DNA from: Paraglaciecola sp. L1A13
GTDB taxonomy: Bacteria > Pseudomonadota > Gammaproteobacteria > Enterobacterales > Alteromonadaceae
Length of the DNA stretch: 64,000 nt
Direction: 5' to 3'
Assembly (NCBI RefSeq): GCF_009796745.1
Contig: NZ_CP047024.1
Span: 1,240,001 to 1,304,000, forward strand
A program made the position numbers and the translations under genes. Shown here piece by piece: positions 38,072 through 46,630 of the stretch. The notes under the pieces were generated by a model. That model saw nothing but the letters and a program-made list of their open reading frames with translations, did no database searches and was not told the DNA's origin. Position 1 is the first letter of the stretch. Every line of letters starts with the position of its first letter.

Positions 38072-39292
38072 ATGACAAATATTGATAGAGTGAACGATGG
38101 TGTGCAAAAGAAAAAGATAATATTTTATGGTGCATACGATAGATATAACTATGGCGACAACTTAATGCCAATTATATTTCAGTTCTATATTGAAAAGTAT
38201 CATCCACTTATTTTACAAGAATATGTGATAGAGTATTGTGCAATTGGAAATTCAGATCTGTCTCAATATAGCTGCTTTAAAACTAATAAGATTGCTAACC
38301 TTCTAGGTTCAACGCCTGAGGATTCCCTACTAATCGTAATTGGCGGCGAGGTGTTGTGCGCTACTAATCTCACGTTGTTAATGCATATGCAAAATACGCG
38401 GTTTTCACATGCAGTTGTCAAAGCTGGTAGGTACTTGCTTCGAAGACATTTGAATGTGTTTACTAATAAGACATACGGTACTCGTTGGGAATTCCCTTAT
38501 ATACCGCCAAAGAGCGTATTCAAGCATAAGATAAAGCTCGCTTTTAATACTGTAGGTGGCGGCATATCAGGTCTTTCAGTCAAGGACCAAACAGATGTGA
38601 CAAACAGATTGAAATCAGCTGACTATATTTCTGTCAGAGATAAACGTACACAGCACAATTTAGAGAGTAAAATTGATGCGGTACTTTATCCTGATTCGGT
38701 ATTTTTAATTTCTGAGTTAATAAGTTCGGATTTTTTAAACAAGGAAATTTCACCATCTATAAAAGACGTTAAAGATAAACCGTATTTTTGTTTTCAAGCA
38801 TCGCCTCATAAAGTTGGATCGGAAGTTGGAGAGGTTGTGGATGCGTTAATTCAAATAGCAAAACTAAGAAATGAAAAAATTGTGCTTCTGCCAATAGGTT
38901 ACGCCTCTGGCCATGACGATGTGTATTACTTAAGACAAATACAAAAGAGACTGGAGGGAGAAGGGCTGCTTTTACAAGATCTAAATGTATGGGAAATCAT
39001 GTATACCATAAAAAATGCAAGCCTTTTTATTGGAACAAGCTTACACGGTATTATTACGGCAATGGCATTTAATGTCCCTCATTTTGGCTTAAACCCCAAT
39101 ATCTCTAAAGTAAATAGCTTTCTAAAGGATTGGAGCATTTTCCCGTTTAATCGCTCTATGGCATTGGAACAAATAGTCAGTGCATCAAGTGAAGATTTCT
39201 CTGCCTACACTCAAGCGCTTGAGAATAATAGCTTTAAGCTTGGAGAACTAGTAAAGGAGAACAACTCTAATATTGTTAAACTTTGCCGATGA
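38072..39292 (+). CDS. Polysaccharide pyruvyl transferase family protein
   Basis: A 406-residue protein of the CsaB/WcaK-type pyruvyltransferase family (PS_pyruv_trans). It shows the N-terminal FYGAYDRYNYGDNLMPIIF, the central NTVGGGISGLSVKDQTDV and IGTSLHGIITAMAFNVPHFG. These enzymes attach a ketal pyruvate to a sugar, adding negative charge to the polymer. Soluble. The 225-nt gap before it holds no recognised gene. A second family member lies at 41420-42328 on the opposite strand. Confidence 0.8.
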   Translation: MTNIDRVNDGVQKKKIIFYGAYDRYNYGDNLMPIIFQFYIEKYHPLILQEYVIEYCAIGNSDLSQYSCFKTNKIANLLGSTPEDSLLIVIGGEVLCATNLTLLMHMQNTRFSHAVVKAGRYLLRRHLNVFTNKTYGTRWEFPYIPPKSVFKHKIKLAFNTVGGGISGLSVKDQTDVTNRLKSADYISVRDKRTQHNLESKIDAVLYPDSVFLISELISSDFLNKEISPSIKDVKDKPYFCFQASPHKVGSEVGEVVDALIQIAKLRNEKIVLLPIGYASGHDDVYYLRQIQKRLEGEGLLLQDLNVWEIMYTIKNASLFIGTSLHGIITAMAFNVPHFGLNPNISKVNSFLKDWSIFPFNRSMALEQIVSASSEDFSAYTQALENNSFKLGELVKENNSNIVKLCR

Positions 39293-39307
39293 GAAAAGTT
39301 GCATTGA

Positions 39308-39348
39308 AAGTGTCAGTGATTATAAATATTTATATTTAACTGACGCTT
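39308..39348. terminator. Hairpin between convergent operons, possible terminator
   Basis: A 10-bp stem AAGTGTCAGT / ACTGACGCTT (one G-T wobble) around a 21-nt AT-rich loop that can itself fold. It sits between the convergent pyruvyltransferase and Stf0 genes. No long T-run follows directly, so function as a terminator is uncertain. Confidence 0.4.
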
Positions 39349-39415
39349 AAATTATTATGTATGATTTAATTTTTTGGGTTTTTAAAATAATATTTTACAT
39401 TATCCATAGCAAATC

Positions 39416-40225
39416 TTATTGATACCGTTCGTCGCCTTTCAGTAATTTTTTTATCCAAGCTTTTAACGACAGTAGTCGATCAGCTGTCAATAACGGGTCG
39501 GCGGAGTGGTCTTCCAGAAACTGACTTAACCACAAATTGTTTAGCTCACTACTTTGCTGTTGAGTCACAGGCTTTGATGGCATTTTTTCAGGCGTTACTC
39601 CAACGTCCATAAAAGACGCAACTTGAGATACGGCTCCTGGAATATCAGATTTAATCGTATCAAAATTCATTTCTAAAAAATTAGATCCACTTGCGGCTAA
39701 GGTGTATCGCCAAGAAGCTTGTTCAATAATGGTATTTTTAAGAAAATTCTTGATGGCGAGATAGTCGTATTTAGGATTAGTAAATTTCGCTTTCTGACCG
39801 CTGATCCAAACACCAGTTTGGGCGGCGATTGATAATGAAACAGCTTGTTTCAAGACATCTTTACGTGACAATAATACGTAATAAGCATCTGGGAATAATG
39901 CTTTCAAACCTTTGAACCCACCGTACATTTTTAAATGCGAATAATGTATTTTAATGCTGAATACACCATTTTCCGATGTTCGACGAGTTTGTAACTCGTT
40001 CAATACATCTTGAAGCGTCTCTTTTTTAAGAAGGCGTTGCCATTCTTTAAAATTAGCAGGGTTGGTATATTCGAGAGGAAAGCCAAAGCAGCCTGTGGTG
40101 TGCAAAGCGTGCCCAAGCATATGACTTCCACTGCGGGCAGTTGATGCGATAATAAGCACTTTTGAGGGCTGACCTACATTGTGGAGGTCGTGATCACTGG
40201 AAAACTGATTCTGATAAAATTGCAC
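39416..40225 (-). CDS. Stf0-type sulfotransferase
   Basis: A 269-residue PAPS-dependent sulfotransferase. The phosphosulfate-binding loop is VLIIASTARSGSHMLGHAL (residues 23-41), and FPLEYTNPANFKEWQRLL with VFSIKIHYSHLKMYGG and YYVLLSRKDVLKQAVSLSIA matches the Stf0 family, first described as trehalose 2-sulfotransferase. It probably adds sulfate to a sugar of the polymer. Last gene of the long minus-strand arm. Confidence 0.85.
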   Translation of the reverse strand: MQFYQNQFSSDHDLHNVGQPSKVLIIASTARSGSHMLGHALHTTGCFGFPLEYTNPANFKEWQRLLKKETLQDVLNELQTRRTSENGVFSIKIHYSHLKMYGGFKGLKALFPDAYYVLLSRKDVLKQAVSLSIAAQTGVWISGQKAKFTNPKYDYLAIKNFLKNTIIEQASWRYTLAASGSNFLEMNFDTIKSDIPGAVSQVASFMDVGVTPEKMPSKPVTQQQSSELNNLWLSQFLEDHSADPLLTADRLLSLKAWIKKLLKGDERYQ

Positions 40226-40378
40226 TAAATATTCCTGCTTTCACCATAGATTATTATTTAAGGGAAACCCCGATTTTCAACTTGCTAACCTACACTGATG
40301 AACAGGAATTAGCTCGAAAATTTGGAGGGTTTCAGGTAAATATTTTCCGTGTGAAATTTATCAGGCGAATTGCGTGAT

Positions 40379-41350
40379 TTAATCTGCTGTTAGTTCGTCT
40401 TTATTGGAAAAACGCACATAATTAACCATACACGACAATAAACGTTTGCTAGCTTGAATGTTTGCGGGTTTAAGCAACCAAGCTTGATAAGCGCATTTCA
40501 TTGCAAAGCTGAAATCATTGGCCTCTTCGGCTATATAAGAGCAAATGGTATAGGACTTAGTTTTAGCTCGAATCTTCAGTTTTATATAAACCTTATTATT
40601 TGGCAGTGTTTTAAATATATTATTTATCAACTCAATGTGTAAGGGCAATACATAACGAGCCTTTCGCGATGTAGAGCCGCTGTAAACACGATATTCTAAT
40701 AGGGCTTTATCACAGTAAGCGAGAGGGTTTTCTTGCGCTATTTCTACCCAAAGTTTCCAATCCTCTAAGCAGTGCAGACTTTCGTCAAATCGGCCAAATT
40801 TATCCAACAACGTTTTATGAATTAAAACTGACGACGTGGTAATAAAATTTTCAACGATAAGTTCTTCAAAGACATCGTGCGTTGGTATGTGGCTGTAGTC
40901 TGACCGCTTCACGATACCTGTTTGGTTTTCACCTATATAAACGGAATCGCAATGGGACCATTTGCAGTTGCCTAATGAGGAGAACTGCTCATTCAATTTT
41001 GTGGGGCTCCAAACATCATCGGAATCTATAAACGCGATCCACGATCCATTTGATGCTTCAATGCCAGTATTCCTAGCGTGTGATACGCCCTTATTTTCGG
41101 TCTTGATCGTTTGCAGCCTATCAGCATAGGTTGCCAAAATGGCTGACGTATCGTCTATTGAACCATCATCTACAACGATTATCTCAATATTGCTGTAGGT
41201 TTGGTTAAACACGCTCTCCAAAGTGGACTCAATATAGCGCTGAGCGTTATATGCGGGAATGATCACACTGATTAACGGTTCGTTTTGTTCTGGTATATTC
41301 ATGTCTTTTAAGGAATTGCTTATGTCATTCTGTATAACAGGTAATTGCAT
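40379..41350 (-). CDS. Family 2 glycosyltransferase
   Basis: A 323-residue inverting GT-A transferase. VIIPAYNAQRYIESTLESVF starts the nucleotide-binding domain, IIVVDDGSIDDT follows, and the metal-binding motif is in WIAFIDSDDVWSPTKL; EDWKLWVEIAQ provides a catalytic-base-like ED. The first codon chosen is the ATG with a GAG upstream; the TTG four codons earlier is possible. A 153-nt gap separates it from the Stf0 gene downstream. Confidence 0.88.
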   Translation of the reverse strand: MQLPVIQNDISNSLKDMNIPEQNEPLISVIIPAYNAQRYIESTLESVFNQTYSNIEIIVVDDGSIDDTSAILATYADRLQTIKTENKGVSHARNTGIEASNGSWIAFIDSDDVWSPTKLNEQFSSLGNCKWSHCDSVYIGENQTGIVKRSDYSHIPTHDVFEELIVENFITTSSVLIHKTLLDKFGRFDESLHCLEDWKLWVEIAQENPLAYCDKALLEYRVYSGSTSRKARYVLPLHIELINNIFKTLPNNKVYIKLKIRAKTKSYTICSYIAEEANDFSFAMKCAYQAWLLKPANIQASKRLLSCMVNYVRFSNKDELTAD

Positions 41351-41419
41351 TAGTGATCTCAAAGTCGTAGTTCGATGATAACTAGAACAGTATTTATTTA
41401 GTCATACATTTAAATCAAA

Positions 41420-42328
41420 TTAGCCAATGCTAACTGCGAATTTATCTTCAATACTCTTGATGAGCTGTGCTGTTTTTTCTTTACGTAATTCTTTATCAGA
41501 AACTTGGAACGGCATATTTGTGGCGTTGAAATTAATTTTATCAGCAACCATCTTCAAATGAGCAGCATTGCTTTGTCTTGGTTTAACAGGAGTCCAGTCT
41601 GCTGACGCAAGTCCTGTAAATTTTAATGTGCGTTTCACGTTATTTATTAGGATGCGTTTTATTGATTCACCTTGGTCACCTTTCCAGGTAGGTTCAATTA
41701 TATTGAAAGCGATCTCCATATTTAACGAGCCAGCCCAATCATTCCATTTGAAATCGTTGATATAATCGTAAGCTTTGGTAGGTTGCCAAGGCACTCCATA
41801 AGCGTCTGCCATAATCGCGCCATGCATGGCCTCTGTTACGACTTTCTCACAGCTTAACAATTCATTAATGAACTTTTCGACCGGCCACCTTGGATCAATT
41901 AACTTAAATTCTCCAATCTTGGCGGTCTCTTCCCAAAGTCCATTAATTACACTATCTACATGGGGGACATAGCCAAATTTATATTTTATGACCCTTGGAC
42001 ATTTAAGAAAGTGAGGGAGTAAATATGCACCATCCAAGAGGGAAATATCTTCTGTGACAGACATACTTTGCTTACTCAAAGGGCCCCTAAGACCAACGTA
42101 ATCCCATTCACCTTGGGATAAATTTGGCATATCGCCATAACCTACACCGGAGGTCAGAACGGTATATTTTTTTGCTGGAGGGATTTTGTGATTTAACAGT
42201 GTTCCAATCCCAATAATAAGATGTTCTTCGTTGTCATCTAATTTATCGCCCAGAATTCGTGGCCACAGCCACTTATTCAGATCATCTCCAACATTCCCTT
42301 CAGGTGCTTCAAAATAGAAAAGCTTCAT
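41420..42328 (-). CDS. Polysaccharide pyruvyl transferase family protein
   Basis: A 302-residue protein whose start (KLFYFEAPEGNVGDDLNKWL) and TSGVGYGDMPNLSQGEWDYV, ACEKVVTEAMHGAIMADAYG-like region place it with the PS_pyruv_trans family; VTEAMHGAIMADAYGVPWQP holds the conserved His. It should add pyruvate or a related group to the polymer. This is the second family member in the cassette and only distantly like the one at 38072. Confidence 0.82.
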   Translation of the reverse strand: MKLFYFEAPEGNVGDDLNKWLWPRILGDKLDDNEEHLIIGIGTLLNHKIPPAKKYTVLTSGVGYGDMPNLSQGEWDYVGLRGPLSKQSMSVTEDISLLDGAYLLPHFLKCPRVIKYKFGYVPHVDSVINGLWEETAKIGEFKLIDPRWPVEKFINELLSCEKVVTEAMHGAIMADAYGVPWQPTKAYDYINDFKWNDWAGSLNMEIAFNIIEPTWKGDQGESIKRILINNVKRTLKFTGLASADWTPVKPRQSNAAHLKMVADKINFNATNMPFQVSDKELRKEKTAQLIKSIEDKFAVSIG

Positions 42329-42559
42329 TAATTCTTTCGCTCTTAATTGTAGAGAATAATTATTTATCGCAACGGGTACTCAAAATGGCACCGTATCCAA
42401 TTAGATGACTATTATATAACGAATTTTTCATCTGTGACGTTAAATAAATGCAAGGTCAGTAAGTGAGGATGAGGCTCGCAATAAACATATTTTATTGTAA
42501 TCCTACGGATAGGGTAACCAATAACTATGAATGAATTACATTGGCTAAACGAATGAATG

Positions 42560-44431
42560 TTATGTTGTACTGTCATCGTCAATGAGTACCGAGGCTTCAT
42601 TGAAATACCGTAAAAACTTATTTTTGTCAGCTTTATTCAAACATGAAATTTTATGGCATCCATAGCTATTAAATAAATATCGGTATTGTGTACTAAACCG
42701 CGCGCAAGTTTGCCCTCTGGCGATTTTTCCACCCATTAAATCAATATGAAAGGCAAAGTAGCCATCTTCTCCACCGGGCCAAAAAATCGGATCAAATCGC
42801 TCTAAGCAATTAACACTTTGCTGCCAGTCTCTTATACTTAAACCACCGTTACCGCCATCAACTGTAATCCCAATAGGCCGCAACCTAGGCCACCATGAGC
42901 CAATATAATCATATTGTACAAATTCACTAAGTGGGACGTTTGATGATGGGCAAAGTAATGAGTCAGTTTGAAATACGAATATTTTTTGACGAGCATGCAT
43001 TAACGTCCAGAAAGTGTGACTTAGGAAAATCGCATTGTAGGTTTTCCCATTTACCTCATCAGTATTAAGTGGGGTCAGTATAACCTTCTTATTCTCAACG
43101 AGCTGCCTAATTTCACCGGACAGAATAAAATTTAAATTGAGGTTTCCATGGAATAATTGGACTCTGTAACCGGTTCGCTTAACGAAATCTACAACTACTT
43201 TTTCCAATAATGGATGGCATCTAGTTTCTAAAATCACCCCTAAACAGTCGTCCTGGCTTTGCTTATCTGGCTGCCCACAGTCTATAAATAAATCGTTGAT
43301 ATTCGTAAAATCTGGACGATCATCGGTTGTGAACATTGATAGATAGGTTTTGCTTAAATACTGAGTATTTAGCGTCTCCAATTTATCTCCGTTTTTATCG
43401 AAATTAACGCGTATCTTTTGTGCGGTTGAGGGAGTATAAGCTCGTTGCTCAATGAATTTAAGTATACGCTTGATAAGACTGAATCGAAGAGACGGTTTGC
43501 TACCTCTCACATCACCCAAACGCAGTAAGCAAGACTCAAACCAACCAATCGATGCTTTGCGTTTAGCTGCTTTTTCTTGGTTTAAAGCGCTGCCAACGTT
43601 CTTTTCCAGCACGGCTCGCTCTATTTTTATATTGCAGTAGTTTTCGATGTTAGTAAGGGTTTCTTTGTTTGAGACAATGTCATCATAATCAACAATTAAG
43701 CCGCCTGTTAATTTTTGCGCCTGACTAAACTCCTTGACCAAGCGCGCTCTGTGTTTCGCAAAGGCAAAAGGTGTAAAGACGGTACTATGTGGCCATTTTG
43801 CATACCAGTTCATATGCTGGCTAAAGTTTTTATAAGAAAAGTACGCATCTTTAAGATCGCGTTTCAAGTACAGGAATTTCGCGTTTGGGAAAAGGGCTTT
43901 TAAAAATACAGCTTCTTTCAAACCATAACGAACTTCTTTGATTCCCCATCGTTTATTCACTTCGTTTTCAACGTTAGCTGAAAAAAGAGTGCGAACGAAA
44001 ATTCTATGGGCTGCTAATATCCGGCTTTCACTTGGGTAAAAATTGGCTATCCATTTATCCGTATTTTGTTTGAACTCATCGTTATCGGCGATGTATTTTC
44101 GTGGAGGCCAGTTATCATTAAAAGGCTCGATTGTCGATGCCAATGACTGAATTATGTTACTTCTATCATGAGGCTCTCCCCAAAGTAGCAATGATTCAGA
44201 TGAGGACAACAAACGTTGCAGCAGTGTTGAACCTGAACGCCAGCCAGCTGAAAAAATAAAAACAGGTTCATCATTTGGAACGTTCTCTTCAGCTTTGGCG
44301 TAGTGCAAAAACTGGCGCATCCTTGATGCATAATCTTTAGCATCAACAATCTGCTTGATCCGTGATCTATGAGCGACAAATGAGCCAAATAAATAGGCGC
44401 AGTATTGCTTCACATTTTTAGTTAAGTTCAT
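42560..44431 (-). CDS. Sulfotransferase fused to a DUF5672 domain
   Basis: A 623-residue protein with two parts. Residues about 50-330 are a PAPS-dependent sulfotransferase: the phosphosulfate loop VFIFSAGWRSGSTLLQRLL (57-75) and the 3'-phosphate-binding FLYLKRDLKDAYFSYKNF (186-203). Residues about 395-605 look like DUF5672: CLGVILETRCHPLLEKVVVD, VFQTDSLLC (486-494), YIGSWWPR, DGGNGGLSIRD and WPGGEDGYF (551-559). DUF5672 is thought to be a GT-A-like glycosyltransferase, so one polypeptide might both transfer and sulfate a sugar. No membrane segment. Confidence 0.83.
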   Translation of the reverse strand: MNLTKNVKQYCAYLFGSFVAHRSRIKQIVDAKDYASRMRQFLHYAKAEENVPNDEPVFIFSAGWRSGSTLLQRLLSSSESLLLWGEPHDRSNIIQSLASTIEPFNDNWPPRKYIADNDEFKQNTDKWIANFYPSESRILAAHRIFVRTLFSANVENEVNKRWGIKEVRYGLKEAVFLKALFPNAKFLYLKRDLKDAYFSYKNFSQHMNWYAKWPHSTVFTPFAFAKHRARLVKEFSQAQKLTGGLIVDYDDIVSNKETLTNIENYCNIKIERAVLEKNVGSALNQEKAAKRKASIGWFESCLLRLGDVRGSKPSLRFSLIKRILKFIEQRAYTPSTAQKIRVNFDKNGDKLETLNTQYLSKTYLSMFTTDDRPDFTNINDLFIDCGQPDKQSQDDCLGVILETRCHPLLEKVVVDFVKRTGYRVQLFHGNLNLNFILSGEIRQLVENKKVILTPLNTDEVNGKTYNAIFLSHTFWTLMHARQKIFVFQTDSLLCPSSNVPLSEFVQYDYIGSWWPRLRPIGITVDGGNGGLSIRDWQQSVNCLERFDPIFWPGGEDGYFAFHIDLMGGKIARGQTCARFSTQYRYLFNSYGCHKISCLNKADKNKFLRYFNEASVLIDDDSTT

Positions 44432-44478
44432 TTATTTATTACTTGCATTCGACATATCTTCGTTAGATAACTCAAAGA

Positions 44479-45600
44479 TTAATTCACGTGATTTGAACAT
44501 AATTGCCAGTACAATGCTTGATATGCTTGAGTCATATTATTAATGCTAAATGTTTGCTCGAACCGGGCTTTGGCAGCAACACCGAACGCTGTCTGCTGAG
44601 CATGATCTTTCGCCAATGTTATCATAGCCTGTGCATAGGCGTGTTCATCGTTGTTTGGTGTAACCAGCCCTGTTTGGTTGTGTAGGACTATTTCCGGATT
44701 TCCGCCAGCATCCGTTACAATACAAGGCTTACTTAACGACATGGCTTCGAGTAACGTCATAGAAGTGCCCTCACTGAGCGATGGTAACAAGTAGATATCC
44801 ATTAATCCTAAGTGGTTGTGAGGTTTTGGCTCATATCCTGTCATTATCACATTCTCTGATAACCCTAATTCGTCGATAAGTGCATCAACATTGGCTCGTT
44901 CATCGCCATCGCCGACGATTAACAACTTTGCATTCGTTCCTGCATCAATAACACGTTTAAACGCACGCAACATCATACTGTGATTTTTAATGGGGTCGAG
45001 TCGCGCTATAGTGCCAAATAGAATGCAGTCTTGGGGTAAATTAAAGGTTTCATGCAATTTAGCGACACTTTCAGTATTGGCCGCAACGCCGATAATGCCA
45101 TTATAAATAACGTCGATATCGTCGTGAGGTAAAAATTCGAATTCAACCAAAGCATCACGTGTGGCTGCTGAAATCGCAGTGGTTGCGGCGGTAAATTTAT
45201 GCAATACGGGATTAATTAATTTGCGTTTCCAGGTGGTAGAGTCAGGATAAAAACGCCCATGTTCGGTAAAAATTACTTTAGTGGATGTGAATAATGCCCC
45301 CAACACTCCATATACATATGGTGTGTACTGATGGCAGTGAATAATATCAATCTTGTGTTCAAGGATATGTTTACGAATTTGACCGATTAAACTGATATCA
45401 AATCCTGGTTTGCGCGAAAGCGCACTAATGTGGATGTTTTGTGCAATTAAGTCCTCTGCGAAAGGCCCTAATGGCGACTCGATACACAATACCGACATAG
45501 TGAAACGGTTTTTATCGGCACCTAATATCAGGTTTTTAATGACTTGTTCGGTGCCACCGATACGCATGTCAAAGGTGAGGTGTAGAATATTAATCGTCAT
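44479..45600 (-). CDS. Family 4 glycosyltransferase
   Basis: A 373-residue retaining GT-B transferase: NILHLTFDMRIGGTEQVIKN at the start, DIIHCHQYTPYVYGVLGAL, IFTEHGRFYPDS, and in the second domain LFGTIARLDPIKNHSMMLRA, LLIVGDGDERANVDAL and the Ex7E motif in LPSLSEGTSMTLLEAMSLSK. I set the start at the ATG after a GAGA ribosome site; 28 upstream codons belong to the overlapping acyltransferase reading. It overlaps the acyltransferase end by 11 nt. Confidence 0.92.
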   Translation of the reverse strand: MTINILHLTFDMRIGGTEQVIKNLILGADKNRFTMSVLCIESPLGPFAEDLIAQNIHISALSRKPGFDISLIGQIRKHILEHKIDIIHCHQYTPYVYGVLGALFTSTKVIFTEHGRFYPDSTTWKRKLINPVLHKFTAATTAISAATRDALVEFEFLPHDDIDVIYNGIIGVAANTESVAKLHETFNLPQDCILFGTIARLDPIKNHSMMLRAFKRVIDAGTNAKLLIVGDGDERANVDALIDELGLSENVIMTGYEPKPHNHLGLMDIYLLPSLSEGTSMTLLEAMSLSKPCIVTDAGGNPEIVLHNQTGLVTPNNDEHAYAQAMITLAKDHAQQTAFGVAAKARFEQTFSINNMTQAYQALYWQLCSNHVN

Positions 45601-46630
45601 TTTTTTCTCTTTTTGCAGAGAATGCAAAGTTGTTGCGCATATTAATAAAGGGCATTTCGACGACTCTAAACAACACTTCTGCAATGCATAAAGTGATTAA
45701 TAAGGCTGACGCAAAGTGCACTAAAAAACCTTGCTCTGAAAAATAACGCCGACATATTGCTAGCGCCTCAGGGTGGAGTAAATATATTGAGTATGAACGC
45801 GTCGATATATGCATTATAAGTTGATAACCGAAAGGTTTAGTCAGCACTGGAGTATTGACAGCAAAAAAGACTAAGCAGCCAAAAGTCAGTGCCAATATCA
45901 GAAAACTAGGATCTTGATACCCCAGATACGGTGGGTACCATCGAAAATAAAAAAAGCATAAAAAGGCAGTTAGTCCTGTTAGCCCAATAGGTATCTTGAA
46001 TTTAGTCATCTTCGCCCATTCCTGAGAATAATGATGTGCACTGTGCGCTAAAAACACGCCCATAAGACAACAATCCCATCGAACATGTGTTTCTACTAAC
46101 GAATCGAACCAGCCTAAACTTCTAAACAAAGAGGGAGTAATAAGTAAAGTCAGTAGCCCAATAGATTGAATAGATGCTTTAAACTTAAATAAAACAACTA
46201 GAAGAGGAGCGATAACTAAATAAAACTGTTCTTCTACACTTAACGACCAACTTATATAGAAATAGGTTAACGGATAATCGTAATTTTGTATAAATGCAAA
46301 ATAGGGAAGGGGGCTTTTGAATGAATCCTTCGTTAACACTAATTGCGCAACCGTGGCCAAAAGCACAACGTAATAGGCTGGTAATGTTCGCATCCAACGT
46401 CTAATCCAAAAACGCTTAACATCTACATTATTGAACTTTGATTTTTCCGCAAATAATTGAGAACCAATCAACCAGCCAGATAATAAGAAAAAGAGATCAA
46501 CACCTGTGCCACCGAACTGTAACCCGGAAATACTCTGAGGTGCTCCGAAGCTCAGCACGCTGTGCGCTGTAAAAACCATCATGATGGCTAATGCTCTTAA
46601 CACATCGAGATAGTAGATCCTATTGTGCAC
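45590..46630 (-). CDS. Acyltransferase family 3 (OafA/NodX-like)
   Basis: A 346-residue membrane O-acyltransferase with about ten helices. The N-terminus IYYLDVLRALAIMMVFTAHS includes the catalytic His, and GTGVDLFFLLSGWLIGSQLF, FWIRRWMRTLPAYYVVL and WSLSVEEQFYLVIAPLLV are signature blocks. It likely O-acetylates the polymer or its precursor. The best start is a GTG sharing its G with the amidotransferase stop (TAGTG) and preceded by GGAG; the ATG at 46699 would add 23 residues inside the upstream gene. Confidence 0.9.
   Translation of the reverse strand: MHNRIYYLDVLRALAIMMVFTAHSVLSFGAPQSISGLQFGGTGVDLFFLLSGWLIGSQLFAEKSKFNNVDVKRFWIRRWMRTLPAYYVVLLATVAQLVLTKDSFKSPLPYFAFIQNYDYPLTYFYISWSLSVEEQFYLVIAPLLVVLFKFKASIQSIGLLTLLITPSLFRSLGWFDSLVETHVRWDCCLMGVFLAHSAHHYSQEWAKMTKFKIPIGLTGLTAFLCFFYFRWYPPYLGYQDPSFLILALTFGCLVFFAVNTPVLTKPFGYQLIMHISTRSYSIYLLHPEALAICRRYFSEQGFLVHFASALLITLCIAEVLFRVVEMPFINMRNNFAFSAKREKNDD

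Noticed and set aside
40162..40377. Plus-strand 71-codon frame
   Set aside because: Overlaps the Stf0 gene start in antisense and has no recognisable family or ribosome site.
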